Shown here one piece after another: positions 57,541 to 59,694 of a stretch of DNA of 59,694 bases. Below the pieces are notes generated by a model. The model worked only from the letters and a program-made list of their open reading frames with translations. It did no database searches and was not told the origin of the DNA. The first letter of the stretch is position 1. Each line of letters starts with the position of its first letter. The stretch comes from Cloacibacillus sp. (GTDB taxonomy: Bacteria; Synergistota; Synergistia; Synergistales; Synergistaceae). Position numbers and translations under genes: made by a program. The DNA is taken from positions 1-59,694 of the forward strand of contig NZ_JAJBUX010000015.1 of assembly GCF_020860125.1 (NCBI RefSeq), given 5' to 3'.

Positions 57541-59607
57541 ATGCAGGGCATCGACTTAAGTACAGTGCGCAATATAGGAATAGCTGCGCATATAGATGCA
57601 GGTAAGACGACGACGACGGAACGTATCCTCTTCTATACAGGCCGTAAGCACAAACTTGGGGAGACCCATGAAGGTGCCGCCACAATGGACTGGATGGAGC
57701 AGGAGCGCGAGCGTGGTATTACTATCACATCGGCGGCTACTACCTGTTTCTGGGGCGATTGCCTTATCAATATAATTGATACACCCGGACACGTGGACTT
57801 TACCGTTGAGGTTGAGCGTTCCATGCGTGTCCTTGACGGTGCTGTCTCCGTATTCTGTGCTGTCGGCGGCGTTGAGCCACAGTCAGAAACAGTTTGGCGT
57901 CAGGCCGACAAATACGGTGTGCCGAGGATAGCATTCGTCAACAAAATGGACAGGGTAGGCGCAGATTTCTTCGCGGTCGTCGACCAGATGCGCAAGCGTC
58001 TGGGGGCAAAAGCGGTTCCCATTCAGATTCCTATCGGTGTCGAAGACGGCTTTACCGGCATGGTGGATCTCGTTCATGAAAAGGCGGTCATTTATGATGA
58101 TACCTTGGGGACGGAGTTCCACAGCGCGGATATCCCCCCTCAGCTTGAGGAAGAGGCTGCCCTCGCGAGAATGGAAATGCTTGAAATGCTTGCCGATTAC
58201 GATGACGAGATGATGGAGCTCTATCTTGAGGGCGGCGATATCCCCCTTGAAATGGTGAAGAGAGTCATTCGTAAGGCTACTATCAGCCTTGATATCGTAC
58301 CGGTAATGTGTGGCTCGGCATTTAAGAACAAAGGCGTGCAGCCTCTGCTTGACGCGGTTGTGGCCTATCTGCCCAGCCCTCTGGACATGCCGCATATCGT
58401 AGCGGTCGATCCCGACGATACGTCGAAGGAGATTGAGGTCAAAGCTGCTGCCGACGAGCCGTTCGCGGCTCTCGCCTTCAAGATAATGGTCGACCCCTTT
58501 GTCGGCAGGCTCGCATTCTGCCGCGTCTATTCCGGCTCCATTGAGAGCGGAACGTCGATATACAATACAAATACCCGCCGCCGCGAGCGCGTGGGACGCA
58601 TCCTTCGTATGCACGCCAACAAGCGTGAGGAGATGGACAGCGCCCAGGCTGGGCTCATCGTCGCTATCCCGGGCCTCAAGCAGGTACGGACGGGCGATAC
58701 GCTCTGTGACGAAAAACATCCTGTGCTCCTTGAAAACCTCATCTTCCCCGAGCCGGTCATCTCGCTCTCCGTTGAACCGATGAGCAAGGCGGACCAGATA
58801 AAACTCGCCAAGGGACTTGAGGCGCTCTCAGAGGAAGATCCAACCTTCCGCGTCTCCGTAAACGAAGACACCGGCCAGACCCTTATCAGCGGTATGGGCG
58901 AGCTCCATTTGGAGATAATCGTCGACCGTCTGCGCAGAGAGTTCAACGTCGAGGTCAAGGTCGGACGTCCGCAGGTCGCCTACCGCGAAGCTATTCGCAA
59001 ACCGGCGAGGGCTCAGGGCAAGTTTGTCAGGCAGTCAGGCGGTAAGGGACAGTACGGCGACGTCGTCCTTGAAGTCGAGCCGTTGGAAGACGGCAAGGGC
59101 TTCGAGTGGGTCGACAAGATCGTCGGAGGCGTCGTTCCGAAGGAATACATCCCCGCGGCCCAAAAGGGTGTTGAAGAGGCGCTCAACAACGGCGTACTTG
59201 GCGGATATCCTGTCATTGGAATAAAGGTCGCCATCGTCGACGGCAGCTACCATGAGGTCGACAGCTCTGAAATGGCCTTCCGTATCGCCGGTTCTATGGC
59301 GATCAAAGAGGCTCTTAAAAAGGCTGATCCGGTGCTCATGGAACCCGTCATGAACGTGGAAGTCGTCGTGCCCGAAGAGTACATGGGAGATGTCATCGGA
59401 GATCTTTCATCGCGCCGCGGACGCGTAGCCGAGATGGGAGTGCGTGCCAACGCGCGCATAGTCAAGGCGTTCGTGCCGCTCGCGGAGATGTTTGGATACG
59501 CTACAGACCTTAGAAGCAAAACATCAGGCCGCGCCTCATACACAATGAGCTTTGACCACTACGAGGAAGTTCCCCGCAATGTGGCCGAAGAGCTGCTTAA
59601 GAATTAA
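57541..59607 (+). CDS. fusA: Elongation factor G
   Basis: The 688-aa translocase has GTPase motifs G1 AHIDAGKTTTTERIL, G3 DTPGHVDFT and G4 NKMD, then domains II-V. Domain IV includes KFVRQSGGKGQYGDVVLEV and the C-terminus GYATDLRSKTSGRASYTMSFDHYEEVP. ATG at 57541 (MQGIDLSTVRNIGIAAHID) is preferred. In-frame GTG at 57529 and TTG at 57532 lie within the GGTGGTG purine-rich site that probably serves as its ribosome binding site. Confidence 0.97.
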   Translation: MQGIDLSTVRNIGIAAHIDAGKTTTTERILFYTGRKHKLGETHEGAATMDWMEQERERGITITSAATTCFWGDCLINIIDTPGHVDFTVEVERSMRVLDGAVSVFCAVGGVEPQSETVWRQADKYGVPRIAFVNKMDRVGADFFAVVDQMRKRLGAKAVPIQIPIGVEDGFTGMVDLVHEKAVIYDDTLGTEFHSADIPPQLEEEAALARMEMLEMLADYDDEMMELYLEGGDIPLEMVKRVIRKATISLDIVPVMCGSAFKNKGVQPLLDAVVAYLPSPLDMPHIVAVDPDDTSKEIEVKAAADEPFAALAFKIMVDPFVGRLAFCRVYSGSIESGTSIYNTNTRRRERVGRILRMHANKREEMDSAQAGLIVAIPGLKQVRTGDTLCDEKHPVLLENLIFPEPVISLSVEPMSKADQIKLAKGLEALSEEDPTFRVSVNEDTGQTLISGMGELHLEIIVDRLRREFNVEVKVGRPQVAYREAIRKPARAQGKFVRQSGGKGQYGDVVLEVEPLEDGKGFEWVDKIVGGVVPKEYIPAAQKGVEEALNNGVLGGYPVIGIKVAIVDGSYHEVDSSEMAFRIAGSMAIKEALKKADPVLMEPVMNVEVVVPEEYMGDVIGDLSSRRGRVAEMGVRANARIVKAFVPLAEMFGYATDLRSKTSGRASYTMSFDHYEEVPRNVAEELLKN

Positions 59608-59639
59608 TTAAGGAATTACCTCAAGGAGGTTAGGTTAAA

Positions 59640-59694
59640 ATGGCAAAAGAGAAATACGTACGTAACAAACCGCATCTCAACATAGGTACGATCG
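59640..59694 (+). CDS. tuf: Elongation factor Tu, N-terminal fragment cut by the window end
   Basis: The last 55 bases encode MAKEKYVRNKPHLNIGTI, the characteristic EF-Tu N-terminus, preceded by AAGGAGGT 9 nt before the ATG. The gene continues beyond the window. Position after fusA matches the str operon. Confidence 0.95.
   Translation, partial: MAKEKYVRNKPHLNIGTI

Noticed and set aside
1..59694. Insertion sequences, prophage, CRISPR arrays, tRNA or rRNA genes
   Set aside because: No transposase, integrase, repeat-spacer array, cloverleaf-like gene or rRNA sequence was recognised on reading both strands.

Overview
The window looks like a chromosomal segment of a Gram-negative anaerobe of the phylum Synergistota, most likely a Cloacibacillus-like organism. 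The main evidence is two secreted proteins that end in a Synergist-CTERM sorting tail (a GGCSAGFAAL-type motif, a hydrophobic segment, then KKRS). Supporting evidence is TAXI-type TRAP transport, an archaeal-type ProRS, fumarase subunits, a lipid A type acyltransferase and moderately high GC. The genus is an inference. I see no insertion sequence, prophage, CRISPR array, tRNA or rRNA.

Layout. (1) 225-4588, minus strand: a polyamine operon running speD, an arginine-decarboxylase-type PLP enzyme, speE, speB and a TIGR04076-like small protein. It has a clear sigma-70 promoter and covers arginine to agmatine to putrescine to spermidine. (2) 4779-13248: two divergent DUF3798 solute-binding proteins around an M24 aminopeptidase, followed by a double-domain ABC ATPase, two permeases and a small membrane-anchored protein. 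This is an ABC importer of unknown substrate. (3) 13492-23593: a GntR/FCD regulator followed by a catabolic cluster. It holds a DUF2848 protein, a cupin-like protein, a PreA-like dihydropyrimidine dehydrogenase, YqeB (selenium-dependent molybdenum hydroxylase maturation), a three-subunit molybdenum hydroxylase, a BenE-type transporter and a nitrilase-family amidase. It looks like a pathway for import, hydroxylation, reduction and opening of an aromatic or N-heterocyclic compound, and is my best candidate for an undescribed system. A repeated motif near TTTGKATGCAAAT lies in both the regulator promoter and the operon promoter.

(4) 23935-31891: an MFS transporter, a two-subunit class I fumarase/tartrate dehydratase, two TAXI binding proteins, a fused TRAP permease and a half-length AbrB membrane protein. 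(5) 31904-42921: mostly housekeeping genes (LpxL-like acyltransferase, RNase H-fold YqgF-like protein, YerC/TrpR-like repressor, ProRS, MnmE, LysN-like aminotransferase, YhaM-like HD nuclease, RluA-type pseudouridine synthase, DUF1847 protein). Two oddities sit among them: an orphan polyketide-type acyltransferase with a possible C-terminal frameshift, and a degenerate short-chain-dehydrogenase relative. (6) 43489-47146: tandemly duplicated papain-like secreted proteases, duplicated together with promoter and leader. (7) 47462-59694: rpoB-rpoC, then an L7Ae-like gene, rpsL, rpsG, fusA and the start of tuf, driven by two strong promoters.

Start codons were moved inward from the longest reading frame where a ribosome binding site decided it. 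All functions come from reading motifs by eye and no database was searched.
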